A DNA stretch of 64,000 nucleotides. Source: Anaerolineae bacterium (GTDB lineage: Bacteria; Chloroflexota; Anaerolineae; Promineifilales; Promineifilaceae). The notes below the pieces were generated by a model. It had not been told where the DNA came from, ran no database searches, and saw only the letters and a list, made by a program, of their open reading frames with translations. The stretch lies in contig JAHBVI010000024.1 in NCBI GenBank assembly GCA_019637635.1, positions 1 to 64,000 on the forward strand, given 5' to 3'. Positions within the stretch are counted from its first letter, which is position 1; each line of letters starts with the position of its first letter. Shown here piece after piece: positions 18,767-27,981 of this stretch. The translations under genes and the position numbers were made by a program.

Positions 18767-19657
18767 ATGAAAAAGCTTATCTGGTTAGTTATGTTGGGGA
18801 TGTTCACGGCCGTTCTCGCCGCCTGTGGTGGCAACAGCGATGACAAAACAATCACCGTGGCGTCCAAAGATTTCACCGAGCAGTTCATTCTGGGTGAAAT
18901 GTATGCGCTGCTGCTGGAGGATGCCGGTTTCACCGTCGAGCGCAAGCTCAATCTGGGTGGGACGCCGGTGGCTCAACAAGCCTTGCTGGACGGCTCCATT
19001 GACGTTTACCCCGAATATACCGGCACCGGCCTGCTGACTGTGCTGAAGATGGATGTGATGAGCGACCCGCAGGCCGTTTACAATGCCGTCAAACAGGCAT
19101 ATCAGGATCAGTTCAACCTGGTCTGGCTGAATCCCGCGCCCATGAACAACACCCAGGCGTTAGCCATGACCAAAGCCCGCGCCGCCGAATTGGGCATCAC
19201 CACCTTCTCTGACATGGTGGCGAATGCCGACCAACTGGTATTGATTGGCCCACCCGAATTTGCCGAACGGGAAGATGGCATCCCCGGTTTGAAGCGGGTC
19301 TACGGCGACTTTGCTTTCAAAAATTTCCTGACGGTAGACCCTGGCCTGCGTTATCAGGCATTGCTCAATGGCGAGGCGGATGTGGTGGTGGCCTTTGGCA
19401 CCGACGGTGAACTGGCGGCGTATGACCTGCAATCGCTGGTAGACGACAAGGGGCTTTACCCGCCCTACCAGGTAGCGCCCGTCATCCGCCAGGCGGCGCT
19501 GGACGCCAACCCGGAAGTGGCCGACATTTTGAACAAGGTGGCACCCCTGCTCACCGACGCTACCATGCAGCGGCTTAACAACGAGGTCAGCGGCAACGGC
19601 CGTGAACCCGCCGACGTGGCCCGTGAATTCCTGGTACAGCAGGGGTTGATCAAGTAA
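18767..19657 (+). CDS. Glycine betaine/choline ABC transporter substrate-binding lipoprotein
   Basis: Lipoprotein of 296 residues with signal and lipobox MKKLIWLVMLGMFTAVLAAC. The mature part has the OpuAC/OsmF hallmark KDFTEQFILGEMYALLLE and GSIDVYPEYTGTGLL, in which aromatic residues normally bind the quaternary ammonium head. It would capture the solute outside the membrane and deliver it to the two permeases encoded on either side. GAAAGGAG gives a strong ribosome site 8 nt before the ATG. Confidence 0.93.
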   Translation: MKKLIWLVMLGMFTAVLAACGGNSDDKTITVASKDFTEQFILGEMYALLLEDAGFTVERKLNLGGTPVAQQALLDGSIDVYPEYTGTGLLTVLKMDVMSDPQAVYNAVKQAYQDQFNLVWLNPAPMNNTQALAMTKARAAELGITTFSDMVANADQLVLIGPPEFAEREDGIPGLKRVYGDFAFKNFLTVDPGLRYQALLNGEADVVVAFGTDGELAAYDLQSLVDDKGLYPPYQVAPVIRQAALDANPEVADILNKVAPLLTDATMQRLNNEVSGNGREPADVAREFLVQQGLIK

Positions 19658-19661
19658 GAGC

Positions 19662-19724
19662 CGTGATGCGTGATGCGTGACCCGTGACCGGACTCATCAC
19701 GCATCACGTTTCACGCATCACGTT
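19662..19724. repeat. GTGATGC tandem repeat with inverted arm
   Basis: Direct copies (19662-19686) and inverted GCATCACG copies (19697-19722) lie inside the transporter operon, ending 3 nt before the ATPase start codon. Confidence 0.82.
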
Positions 19725-19727
19725 CCC

Positions 19728-20678
19728 ATGAGCGCCATCCGTTTTGAAAACGTCAGCAAGCAGTTTGCCAATGTCGGGCACACGGCCGTAGACAATGTGA
19801 ACTGCGAAGTGGCGGAAGGCAGTTTTGTCGTCCTGCTGGGGCCGTCCGGCTGCGGCAAAACGACGCTGCTCAAAATGGTCAACCGGTTGATTGAACCCAC
19901 ATCGGGCACAATTTACCTGGATGGGGAAGACAGCCGAACGATAGACGCCACCACCCTGCGCCGCCAGATTGGGTACGTCATCCAGCAAACCGGCCTCTTC
20001 CCGCACATGACGGTGGCCGAAAACGTAGCCATCGTGCCTGACCTGCTTAAGTGGCCTAAAGCAGACATTGCTGCCCGCGTGGACGAAATGCTGGCGCTGG
20101 TGGATTTGCCGCCGGAACAATACCGGGATCGTTACCCGGCGCAGTTGTCCGGCGGGCAGCAGCAGCGGGTGGGCGTGGCCCGCGCCCTGGCCGGCGACCC
20201 CAAAGTGATCCTGATGGATGAGCCGTTTGGGGCGGTGGACGCCATCACCCGTACCGGCTTGCAAGACGCCCTGCTCCATTTACAGCGGCGGCTGCACAAG
20301 ACCATCCTCTTTGTGACGCACGACGTGGAAGAGGCGCTGCGGCTGGCGGATAAGATGGTGGTGATGAAAAACGGCCGTGTCCACCAATACGACACCCCCT
20401 TCAATATCCTCAAAAACCCGGCCAACGACTTTGTGCGCGAACTGGTCGGCGCGGATGACATGGTGCGCCAGTTAGGGCTGATTCGCGTCGAAGCGGCCAT
20501 GCAGCCGCTGCCACCCGATTTCACCCGCAACGGCCAACCCACCATCGCCCAGGACGACAGCCTGCGCCAGGCGCTCTCCCTCCTTCTCGGTGATGACATC
20601 CCCTCCTTGCTGGTGATGAATGAGTCCGAACCGGTGGGGATTTTAACGCTGCGGCAGATTCAGCGGTACCGGGAATGA
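19728..20678 (+). CDS. Quaternary-amine ABC transporter ATP-binding protein with CBS-like tail
   Basis: ATPase of 316 residues. Walker A is GPSGCGKTTLLKM, followed by QQTGLFPHMTV (Q-loop), LSGGQQQRVGVARAL, ILMDEPFGAVD and LFVTHDVEEALRLADK. The end (about 265-316, DDSLRQALSLLLGDDIPSLLVMN) resembles a single CBS-like module, which in OpuA-type transporters senses ionic strength. It energises the permeases in this operon. ATG at 19728 follows the repeat directly, with no clear ribosome site. Confidence 0.92.
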   Translation: MSAIRFENVSKQFANVGHTAVDNVNCEVAEGSFVVLLGPSGCGKTTLLKMVNRLIEPTSGTIYLDGEDSRTIDATTLRRQIGYVIQQTGLFPHMTVAENVAIVPDLLKWPKADIAARVDEMLALVDLPPEQYRDRYPAQLSGGQQQRVGVARALAGDPKVILMDEPFGAVDAITRTGLQDALLHLQRRLHKTILFVTHDVEEALRLADKMVVMKNGRVHQYDTPFNILKNPANDFVRELVGADDMVRQLGLIRVEAAMQPLPPDFTRNGQPTIAQDDSLRQALSLLLGDDIPSLLVMNESEPVGILTLRQIQRYRE

Positions 20679-20735
20679 GAGATTAGAGATTGGAGACTGG
20701 AGATTGAGCAATCTCCAATCTCTAATCTCCAATCC
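20677..20735. repeat. GAGATTG tandem repeat with inverted arm
   Basis: Direct GAGATT(A/G) copies (20677-20707) and inverted CCAATCTC copies (20710-20734). It overlaps the ATPase stop and ends 10 nt before the second permease, so the hairpin sits inside the operon. Confidence 0.85.
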
Positions 20736-20744
20736 CCTCAACGC

Positions 20745-21401
20745 ATGACCTACATCCTCAACAACCCCGACATTATCCTGCGTTTGACCGGGCAACATCT
20801 GTACATGACCCTCACGGCGCTGGTTATATCCCTGGCGATTGCCCTGCCCTTGAGCCTGCTGCTGCTGCGCTCGGAGCGGCTGGCGAATGGCGTGTTGGGG
20901 CTGTTGGGCGTGTTATACACCATCCCCAGCATCGCCCTCTTGATTTTGCTGCTGCCCATCTTTGGCCTGAACCAGCGGTCGGTGATTGTGGCCCTGATTA
21001 TTTACACCCAGGTGATCCTGGTGCGGAACATGGTGGTGGGGATGAAGGAAGTGCCTGCCTACATCCTGGAAGCGGCCAGAGGGGTAGGCATGAGCAGTTG
21101 GCAAAGCTGGCGTCGGGTGCAGTTGCCATTAGCCATGCCCGTTATCATCGCCGGCTTGCGCATAGCGACTATAGTCGCCATCGCCATTGCCACCATTGGC
21201 GCCAAGTTTGGCGCGGGCGGGTTGGGCACGCTGCTGTTTGACGGCATCGCCCAGAACCGGTATGACAAAATTGTGGCCGGGTCGGTGGTGGTGGTGCTTA
21301 TCGCCATCCTCCTCAACCGCCTGCTGATTACGGCCGAACGCCGCTTTCAAAAACCAGGTTTGTCCGAATCGCCCGTTTACCCTGTTCGGCACAGTTCATA
21401 G
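20745..21401 (+). CDS. Quaternary-amine ABC transporter permease 2 (OpuCD-like)
   Basis: Inner-membrane permease of 218 residues homologous to the first permease, with about six helices and the coupling loop EAARGVGMSSWQSWRRVQLPLAMPVIIAGLRIATIVAIA. It is the last gene of the four-gene transporter unit. The two permeases probably form a heterodimer. The C-terminal segment after residue 200 is polar and variable. Confidence 0.9.
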   Translation: MTYILNNPDIILRLTGQHLYMTLTALVISLAIALPLSLLLLRSERLANGVLGLLGVLYTIPSIALLILLLPIFGLNQRSVIVALIIYTQVILVRNMVVGMKEVPAYILEAARGVGMSSWQSWRRVQLPLAMPVIIAGLRIATIVAIAIATIGAKFGAGGLGTLLFDGIAQNRYDKIVAGSVVVVLIAILLNRLLITAERRFQKPGLSESPVYPVRHSS

Positions 21402-21470
21402 AGGGTGTGGTATACTCTTCTTGCTGACAGCCGCGTCGCATATCAAGGCCATCCCCCAGGAAGTTGCCGT

Positions 21471-21560
21471 GTCAAGCGACGCGACCTGTTGAAACATCTC
21501 CAGCAGCATGGCTGCCAGTTTGTGCGTTAGGGTGGGGACCATAAGTGGTGTTTTCAATCT
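21471..21560 (+). pseudogene. hicA-like toxin remnant with in-frame stop
   Basis: Translation from 21471 reads VKRRDLLKHLQQHGCQFVR, a TAG stop at 21528-21530, then GGDHKW. This is the typical N-terminal helix and G-G-x-H catalytic region of HicA mRNA interferase toxins, with the stop where family members usually have Glu or Lys. No start codon in frame, no complete 60-residue domain and no hicB antitoxin follow. It is best read as a dead toxin fragment in the 21402-21563 gap. Confidence 0.6.
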
Positions 21561-21563
21561 GGC

Positions 21564-22541
21564 TCAATCTGTGGTGCGTGCATCCAGCCGTTCAACAAAT
21601 GACAACACGGCCGTGACAAACTGCTCTGGGCTTTCCTCTTGCGGTATGTGCCCGGTGTTGGGGATGATGACCAATTCCGCGTCTGGTAATGCCTCAGCCA
21701 GGCGGATGCTTTCGGCGGTGGGCACGATGCGGTCATCGTCGCCGGTGATGACCAGCACCGGCAGGGTGAGTTCCGGCAATCGTTCCGGCAAATTCGATGC
21801 TTCGCTCGCCAGTGTGAACTCCCACAATGCTTTGTCCCAATTGGCCACCCGCAAGGGCTTTTCGTAAGCGGCGATGTCTTCCGGTGTGACCAGGCCGGGA
21901 TCGTGCCAGGCCAGGTCCAGCAAGGAACCACCGCCCCCCAATAGATTGCGGGTGATCAGCGGCCCCAGGTGGCGCATTTGTGGTGTGCGTAAGAGGGGTT
22001 TGATGAAGGGCGGCGCGCCGCCGCCAGAGTAGATGGCGGCGTCTGCCAATACCAGCGCGGTCACCCGGTCGGGATGGGCTAACGCCATGGCGGAGGCCAC
22101 CGTGCCCCCGGCGGAGTTACCGACCAGAATGGCCTGATCCACCGACAGCGCATCCAGCAAGCCAATGGCCTGGGCGACCTGAGCTTCCGGGGTGTACGGA
22201 TTATCGCCTTCCCAGGTCAACGGCCGTGCCGACAACCCAAACCCCAGGCGATCATAAACGATAACCGTGCCCTGCTGCGCCAGCGCCTCCACCACCTTGT
22301 GCCAGGTGTAGGTGTTGGAAGCAAAGCCATGCAGCAGCAGAAAAACCGGTTCGCCTGTGCCGTATTGTTTGTAGTGCAGGCTCTGGCCGTTGATCTCTAT
22401 GAATTGACTATCCGGGTCCGCCAGTTGTTGGGGCGGGACAGTATCTGGCAGCGGCGGGACAGGCACCAGGAATGGGCCAACCAGCAACGTCAGCGCCACA
22501 ATGGCCAGAATGATGAGGAAGTTGCGGCGACGTTTGCTCAT
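21564..22541 (-). CDS. Alpha/beta hydrolase, membrane-anchored
   Basis: Protein of 325 residues with an N-terminal membrane anchor (FLIILAIVALTLLVGPFLV). The hydrolase domain shows the oxyanion region LLLHGFASNTYTW, the nucleophile elbow GNSAGG (Ser near 140), the acid in ITGDDDRIVP near 270 and the base in NTGHIPQEESP near 300, so the catalytic triad is complete. The substrate cannot be inferred; relatives include esterases, haloalkane dehalogenases and C-C hydrolases. Its start is only 3 nt from the M23 peptidase stop, suggesting co-transcription. Confidence 0.87.
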   Translation of the reverse strand: MSKRRRNFLIILAIVALTLLVGPFLVPVPPLPDTVPPQQLADPDSQFIEINGQSLHYKQYGTGEPVFLLLHGFASNTYTWHKVVEALAQQGTVIVYDRLGFGLSARPLTWEGDNPYTPEAQVAQAIGLLDALSVDQAILVGNSAGGTVASAMALAHPDRVTALVLADAAIYSGGGAPPFIKPLLRTPQMRHLGPLITRNLLGGGGSLLDLAWHDPGLVTPEDIAAYEKPLRVANWDKALWEFTLASEASNLPERLPELTLPVLVITGDDDRIVPTAESIRLAEALPDAELVIIPNTGHIPQEESPEQFVTAVLSFVERLDARTTD

Positions 22542-22544
22542 CTA

Positions 22545-23699
22545 TCAGGGTTCGATGACGATTTCCACGAAGGTGGTGCGGCGGGGGTAGACCCAGATTT
22601 CCTGGGTGAATTTTTTGTCGCCGGCCGTGACGGTGACACGATAGTAACCGGCTTCTACATCGTCAATGGCAAAGTTTTCGTTCCAGAGGTCGTCGGCGTT
22701 GAGCGTTTCGTTGGCGTAGGTGGTGGTGGCGGCGTAGCGGGAGGGAGCGTCAATCCGCTCCACGCGCACGGGTGCTTCGTAAGCCAGCGCACCGTTCGGG
22801 AAGGTGACGCGGCCCACCACCGTGCCCCGGTCGGGAAAAGGCCACAGCCAGAGCAGCGGGTTGTAGGTGTTTTCATAGCTGTTTTGCCCCAGGCGGACTT
22901 CAAAGTGCATATGCGGGCCGTCGGCCACGCCGGTCGCGCCGGAGAGTCCGATCACGTCTCCAGCGTTAACCTGCTGCCCCACCTCTACCAGCGGCCGGTT
23001 GAGGTGGCCGTACAGAGTGAAAACGGGCTGCCCGTTGTACAAGAAGTCGTGCTGAATGACGACCAGATTGCCGTAGAAGCTGGTGTGCGGGCCGTAGGCG
23101 GTGGCGGCGTCATTCCCGGCAACGATAACCGTGCCGCTGGCGGTCGCCAGGATTTCGGTGTTGTAGGGCACGTCAAATTCCACGCCGTGATGGGGGCGCA
23201 GTTCACCACCGCGGGTGCTGCCGTAGGGGTAATGTTTGTTGGTCCAGACGACGCCGCCTTCGGCCACGGGCCGCCGCAGCCAGTAATGTTCGTCGGGCGC
23301 GGTTTGCGGTAGGGCAGGCGGGGTGAAGGTGGGTGGCGGTGTGGGTGAGGGGGTGATGGGAGCATCGCCGGGTGATGAGGTGATGAGGTGGGCGATGGAG
23401 ACATCGCTGGGTGTGGGGGTGATGGCCGGTGGTTGGGTGGGATCGGGCAGAGAGAAGGAAGGCATGGCGGCCGTTTCGTTGGCCGGGGTGGGGGAGATGA
23501 TTTGCATCTGCACGGGAGGCAGGGTAGTGTTGGTGGGGGCGCTGGTGGGCGGCACGGCCGTGTCCACCATCTCTACATTCGCCACCGCCACCACTGGCTG
23601 CCCCTGGCACGCCGCCAGCAATACCAGTAATAGGACGCTGATGAACGCTGATGAACGCAGATTGTTTTTCTCTGCGACTGTCTGGCTTTTGCTCAGCAC
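22545..23699 (-). CDS. M23-family peptidase lipoprotein (LytM domain)
   Basis: The 384-residue protein has a lipoprotein signal ending LLLVLLAAC, then a Pro/Thr-rich spacer (about 35-125), then an M23 domain with the zinc ligands HHGVEFD and HMHFEV and the conserved LYGHLNRPLVEVGQQVNAGDVIG. It probably cuts peptidoglycan cross-links or activates amidases outside the membrane. A C-terminal beta-rich domain (about 275-384) follows. The start (GTG 23699) is uncertain. Part of the signal peptide, LRSSAFIS, is encoded by a CTGATGAACG tandem word that occurs as an intergenic repeat type elsewhere. Confidence 0.88.
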   Translation of the reverse strand: MLSKSQTVAEKNNLRSSAFISVLLLVLLAACQGQPVVAVANVEMVDTAVPPTSAPTNTTLPPVQMQIISPTPANETAAMPSFSLPDPTQPPAITPTPSDVSIAHLITSSPGDAPITPSPTPPPTFTPPALPQTAPDEHYWLRRPVAEGGVVWTNKHYPYGSTRGGELRPHHGVEFDVPYNTEILATASGTVIVAGNDAATAYGPHTSFYGNLVVIQHDFLYNGQPVFTLYGHLNRPLVEVGQQVNAGDVIGLSGATGVADGPHMHFEVRLGQNSYENTYNPLLWLWPFPDRGTVVGRVTFPNGALAYEAPVRVERIDAPSRYAATTTYANETLNADDLWNENFAIDDVEAGYYRVTVTAGDKKFTQEIWVYPRRTTFVEIVIEP

Positions 23700-23702
23700 A
23701 GG

Positions 23703-25220
23703 TTAGAATCCTCCCCGCTCTCTGGCGGCGGCCATGACGGCTTCGGCAATAACGGCCGTGTCCCGTTCCCACGTTTCCAGTTCCGCCAGCCATTGGGCGG
23801 CGAGGGCTTGATTTTGTAAACCCAGGGCGTTGATGCGCACGTTCATGGCGGCAATTTGTACGGCCGTGTGCGCCAATAATGCGCCCGCCGCTGCGTCGGT
23901 GACGGCGCTGGCCAGGCCAATCGTGGCAATCGTTTGCGCCAATTGAGCCACGTCGCGGCTGAGCCGGGCCACCCGCAGGGGCACTTCACCCGCGCCGATG
24001 GTGGCATTTTCCACGGCCGTGGCCCGAATTTCCTCCGGTACGTCTTGCTGGCGAGCGGCGGTTATCACCGCTTCATAAGCGGCGGCGTCGGCGCGGATGG
24101 CGGTGGTGAGTTCAGTACGCAGGCTAGAAGCCTGGGCTGCGATGGCTTCGGCCTGTCCTTGGACGGCGGCGTACTTCTTTTTGCCCGCCGTCAGCCCGGC
24201 GACCATTTGCGCCAGGGCGGCGGCCAGCGCCCCCGCCAGCGCCGCGGCCGAACCGCCGCCAGGGGTTGGCTCTTTGGCAGCCAGCGCGTCCAGAAAGGGG
24301 TGGGGGGTGTAGTCGCTGTCATCTTCTTCTTCCAGCAGGCGATATTCCAATACCTGGTCGTCTTGCATCTCGTCCAGTTGCAGGTAATAACGCGCCGATT
24401 CCATGAGCGCCTGCTGCGGGATGAGGCCCACCAATTCGGCTTTGCTGACGGCCAGGCCGTAGCGGGCGGCTTCCCGTTTGACCATCTCTTGCACGCGGTA
24501 GATGGGGGTTTTGTCAAAGTTGGTCAGATTCATGCTCACCTGGGCCAGCCCTTCCACCAGGAAGCCTTTGGCCTGCACGTAACGCAGGCCACCGCTGGTG
24601 AAGCGGACGGCGCGGGCGATTTGCTCGGCGATCTCCACATTGTCGGTGTTCAGGTAGAGGTTATAGGCGATGAGGAACGGCCGTACCCCAATCACTGTTG
24701 CTCCCCATTTGGCCGGGATCGCCGGGCCGTAATCCGGTTCGCGGGCCGGTTCCTGGCCGATTTCGGCTTTCCACTTTTCGTACTGCCCTTTGCGGATGTC
24801 GGCCAGTTTTTCTCGTTCGGGGCGGGTGGCGGCGTCGCCGTAGAGGTAGACGCAGATGCCCAGTTCTGCGCCCACTCGCTGGCCCAGGCGGTGCGCCATT
24901 TCCACGCACTCTTTGATTGTGGTGTTTTTGATAGGGATGAAAGGGCAAACATCCGTTGCGCCAATGCGGGGGTGTTCACCCTGATGGGTGTCCAGGTCAA
25001 TGAGCTTTGCGGCGGCGGCGATGGCCCGGTAGGCGGCTTCTTCTACGTCGGCGGGTGTGCCGACGAAGGTGATGACGGTGCGGTTGTGGTCGGGGTCGGC
25101 GCTGATGTCTAGCAGGCGGATGCTGGCGCGCACGCTGCGGATGGCGTCGGCGATGGTATTGTAGATGGCCGGGTCACGGCCGTTACTGAAGTTGGGTACA
25201 CATTCAACAAGCTGGTGCAT
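23703..25220 (-). CDS. ftcD: Bifunctional glutamate formimidoyltransferase/formimidoyl-THF cyclodeaminase
   Basis: Cytoplasmic fusion enzyme of 505 residues. Residues 1-300 are the formiminotransferase (MHQLVECVPNFSNGRDPAIY, TFVGTPADVEEAA, HPRIGATDVCPFIPI). Residues 310-505 are the cyclodeaminase (KEPTPGGGSAAALAGALAAALAQMVAGLT). Together they move the formimino group of formiminoglutamate from histidine breakdown to tetrahydrofolate and release ammonia, giving methenyl-THF. The bifunctional form is typical of animals and found in some bacteria. No hut genes are adjacent. The ribosome site GAAGGAG lies 11 nt upstream. Confidence 0.93.
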   Translation of the reverse strand: MHQLVECVPNFSNGRDPAIYNTIADAIRSVRASIRLLDISADPDHNRTVITFVGTPADVEEAAYRAIAAAAKLIDLDTHQGEHPRIGATDVCPFIPIKNTTIKECVEMAHRLGQRVGAELGICVYLYGDAATRPEREKLADIRKGQYEKWKAEIGQEPAREPDYGPAIPAKWGATVIGVRPFLIAYNLYLNTDNVEIAEQIARAVRFTSGGLRYVQAKGFLVEGLAQVSMNLTNFDKTPIYRVQEMVKREAARYGLAVSKAELVGLIPQQALMESARYYLQLDEMQDDQVLEYRLLEEEDDSDYTPHPFLDALAAKEPTPGGGSAAALAGALAAALAQMVAGLTAGKKKYAAVQGQAEAIAAQASSLRTELTTAIRADAAAYEAVITAARQQDVPEEIRATAVENATIGAGEVPLRVARLSRDVAQLAQTIATIGLASAVTDAAAGALLAHTAVQIAAMNVRINALGLQNQALAAQWLAELETWERDTAVIAEAVMAAARERGGF

Positions 25221-25411
25221 GAGGTAGGTTCTCCTTCAAATAAATGGGACGCAGATTCTCGCGGATGACGCGGATAAAATGTGATAAGAGGAAGAAAAAC
25301 CTGGTGGTTCTTCACCCCTTTCGCGGATCAATTGTCTGCAAACGGCCGTTTTTTATCACGAATGGGGGCGATGGGCGAACAAAAGTGGGATGCTCTAGGG
25401 AATGGTTCAGG

Positions 25412-27124
25412 TTATGGCCGTGAACGACGCAATCTGTTTTTGACCTGTCGCCATTGCTGCTTGACAGGGTTGACGTCATCTTTTTCGATATTCTCCCGGC
25501 TGTAACGGGCGCGCAGGAAGGCTTCGGTCAGCTCTTCAATTTCAGTTTCGGCGTCAGGCCAGCCGGTTTTCAAATCGTCGGCAAACTCCAGCGGCGTTTC
25601 GTCGGGGTGGCGCGGTTGGCCCTGTTCGGCGGCGCGTTTGACGGTGGAGAGGTAGAAATAGCGAATCTGGTCGCGGGGGGAGAGGGCGTTGACGCGGATG
25701 AAACGCCAGGGGGATGGGGGTGGGGCGTTGTCCGGGGGGTGTACGGCCGTTTGCCACCGGCTGCGGGCGCTTTGGGCAAAATCACCGGCATAATCGGCCA
25801 CGTCCTGCCACAGGCTGCGCAGCCAGGCCAGAAAACCGCGACCGGTTTTAGTAAACAGCCCCGCGTTGACTCGGAATCCCCGGTCGCGCAAGAAAAAGGA
25901 GATGGCCATGATGCTCATGACGATGGCAACTGCCCAAAATGCGGAGCTAATGAGCATTTGCGCCGTCTCGTTGGGCGGCAGGGTGACGGGGGGCATGGGT
26001 GTGGGGGCGGGTGTGAGCGGTGGCGGTGAGGGGGAAGGGGTCAGCGTCATTTCGGGTAGTGGTTGTTCTGTCAAGGGCGCAAAAAGCATGGTCAATAAAA
26101 TGGTGAGCAGGTAGATGAGGAAAACGAAAATCTGCACAATAAAACTGACCATAAAGGCCAATACCCGGCCAATGGCAAAGGTGGATCCCAGGGGTAAAAA
26201 GAGGGCGATGATGGCCATGGCCAGCAGCAGCCAGGTGGTCATGCGATGCCAGCTTCGCTCGATTTCTGGCGACTTGCTGGCGCCTTCGTGCAGCCAGCGG
26301 GCATTGAGCGCCCCCAGCCGCGCCTGGCTCAGCAGCAGCAGCCCGGCCACAAAGTAGACGAACAATGACCAGACCAGCGCGGGTGGTAGGGCCAGGCGCT
26401 GCAAGGAAATAAGGCTTTCAGTGGATATGGATATGGAGCGGGTATCCACGCCGGCCACGGCCGTAGCCATTGCCAGCATCACCCCGCCCCATAACCACTG
26501 GTGAAACAAGCCGGCGACGATTTCCATGCGGTTGGAAAAGGCCGGTTTCAGGTTGGCGTCTTGTTCACCGCGCGGCAAGGTGAAGTAATACACCTCGGCT
26601 TCATCAATGGCCAGGTCAATAAACGCATCGGCAGCGCTGATGGCGCGCACCCAGGCCAGCAGCAGCAGGATGGCGCTAAGGACAAAATAGCCGTCGGCTA
26701 CCAGCAGCCAGGGGAAGCGCAGATAGCCGGTTAATTGGTTCAGGGCAGGCAGGCTGTCGGCTATCAGCCAGGTGTAGAGACGCAAAATGAGGAGGAAAAC
26801 CAGAAACTCAGCCGCCCGATAAGCCAGCCGGTTAAACTGGCGGCGGTTGGGGTGGTTGAGCCAGAGGGTGGTGTAGACGCCTTCCAGAGAAATGAGGAAA
26901 AAGAGCGGGATCAAAGCCTGGAACAGTGTCAGTTGCAGCACCACATCCAGAACGGTAGCCAGGACGGTGAAAAAAGCAGTGGTGACGAGGGCGATCAGCA
27001 GCGGTTGTACGGCCGTGCGTGACCATTTGTTGGTCATGTAGGCGTACTCGTCGCTGTCCGGCGTCACCACCGGGCGCGGCGCGCGCTTGGGGGGAGCGAT
27101 TACTTTTCTGCCTCGACCTTTCAT
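25412..27124 (-). CDS. Membrane protein with C-terminal DUF4129 domain
   Basis: The 570-residue protein has a basic N-terminus (MKGRGRKVIAPPKRAPRP), about eight hydrophobic helices up to residue 420 interrupted by a Pro/Thr-rich extracytoplasmic stretch (about 365-395), and a C-terminal cytoplasmic domain. That domain has IRYFYLSTVKRAAEQG, ETPLEFADDL and LTEAFLRARYS, the DUF4129 signature usually seen with transglutaminase-like and MoxR-type genes. None of those partners is beside it. Role is unknown, possibly surface protein processing. The 191-bp gap downstream (25221-25411) shows no gene. Confidence 0.75.
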   Translation of the reverse strand: MKGRGRKVIAPPKRAPRPVVTPDSDEYAYMTNKWSRTAVQPLLIALVTTAFFTVLATVLDVVLQLTLFQALIPLFFLISLEGVYTTLWLNHPNRRQFNRLAYRAAEFLVFLLILRLYTWLIADSLPALNQLTGYLRFPWLLVADGYFVLSAILLLLAWVRAISAADAFIDLAIDEAEVYYFTLPRGEQDANLKPAFSNRMEIVAGLFHQWLWGGVMLAMATAVAGVDTRSISISTESLISLQRLALPPALVWSLFVYFVAGLLLLSQARLGALNARWLHEGASKSPEIERSWHRMTTWLLLAMAIIALFLPLGSTFAIGRVLAFMVSFIVQIFVFLIYLLTILLTMLFAPLTEQPLPEMTLTPSPSPPPLTPAPTPMPPVTLPPNETAQMLISSAFWAVAIVMSIMAISFFLRDRGFRVNAGLFTKTGRGFLAWLRSLWQDVADYAGDFAQSARSRWQTAVHPPDNAPPPSPWRFIRVNALSPRDQIRYFYLSTVKRAAEQGQPRHPDETPLEFADDLKTGWPDAETEIEELTEAFLRARYSRENIEKDDVNPVKQQWRQVKNRLRRSRP

Positions 27125-27173
27125 AGGAATTATGAATTAGGAATTAGGAATTATGAAGGGTGCTGTGCCCTTC
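27123..27173. repeat. ATTAGGAATT repeats plus short hairpin
   Basis: Four copies of GGAATTATGAATTA-type words (27125-27155) are followed by a GAAGGG/CCCTTC hairpin (27155-27173) between the nitrilase stop and the DUF4129 protein start, both minus strand. Confidence 0.65.
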
Positions 27174-27195
27174 ACCTCATCACTCTATCACCTGC

Positions 27196-27981
27196 TCACG
27201 CATACACCTCCGGCCGCCGGTCCTGGAAGATGGGGATTTTGGCGCGCACGGCCGTGACCTGGGCCATGTCTATGGTGGCGGTCAATAGTTCGGCCGTTTC
27301 GCCGCCTTCGATGACTGTTTCGCCCCAGGGGTCAATGATGCAGGAGTGGCCGAAGAAGTGGGTGCCTTTGCTTTCGCCCACCCGGTTGCAGGCCACCAGG
27401 AACATCTGGTTTTCGATGGCGCGGGCGCGCAGCAGCGTTTGCCAATGCGCCAGCCGGGGATGGGGCCATTCGGAGGGCAAAAAGACCAGGTGGGCGCCGG
27501 CCAGAGCATAGGCGCGGAACAGTTCTGGGAAGCGCAAGTCATAGCAGATGGCCAGCCCCAACCTGCCCCAGGTGGTTTCGATCAGGGTACGGCCGTCGCC
27601 TGCCGCCAGGTATTGGTCTTCATCCATGAGCCGGAAGAGGTGGGTTTTGCTGTAGACGCCCAGGGGATGGCCGGTGTGGTCGAAGTAAACGGCCGTATTG
27701 CCAATACGCCCACTGCCCAGGTCAGACAGGCACGAGCCTAAAATGGCGATGCCATGCGCCTGGGCCAGGGCGGCCACGGTGGCAAACATACCGGTATCGG
27801 TGGGGGTGGCGTATTTCGCGCCGTTTTCCAGGTCATAGCCGGTTGACCACAGTTCGGGGAAAACGACCACATCGGCGCCCTGGCTGGCGGCGCGGGCGGT
27901 TGTCTCTTGTACGGCCGTCAGGTTGGCTGCCGGGTCCCCCAGTTTCACATCAATCTGGCCTAACGATATGGTGAGTTTCAT
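27196..27981 (-). CDS. Carbon-nitrogen hydrolase (nitrilase superfamily, Nit-type amidase)
   Basis: The 261-residue cytoplasmic enzyme has the complete nitrilase triad: E43 in VVFPELWSTGYDL, Lys in YSKTHLFRLMDE near 115, and Cys in LGLAICYDLRFPEL near 148. The size and sequence resemble omega-amidase/Nit2-type enzymes that hydrolyse amides of small omega-amidated acids or damaged glutathione. The exact substrate is uncertain. ATG at 27981 (MKLTISLGQIDVKLG) is the natural start; residues from earlier starts would be encoded by non-coding sequence. Confidence 0.9.
   Translation of the reverse strand: MKLTISLGQIDVKLGDPAANLTAVQETTARAASQGADVVVFPELWSTGYDLENGAKYATPTDTGMFATVAALAQAHGIAILGSCLSDLGSGRIGNTAVYFDHTGHPLGVYSKTHLFRLMDEDQYLAAGDGRTLIETTWGRLGLAICYDLRFPELFRAYALAGAHLVFLPSEWPHPRLAHWQTLLRARAIENQMFLVACNRVGESKGTHFFGHSCIIDPWGETVIEGGETAELLTATIDMAQVTAVRAKIPIFQDRRPEVYA

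Noticed and set aside
25321..25345. AAACGGCCGTTTTTT as an intrinsic terminator
   Set aside because: The palindrome has no loop room, so it cannot form a usable RNA hairpin. It is one more octamer copy beside a T-run.
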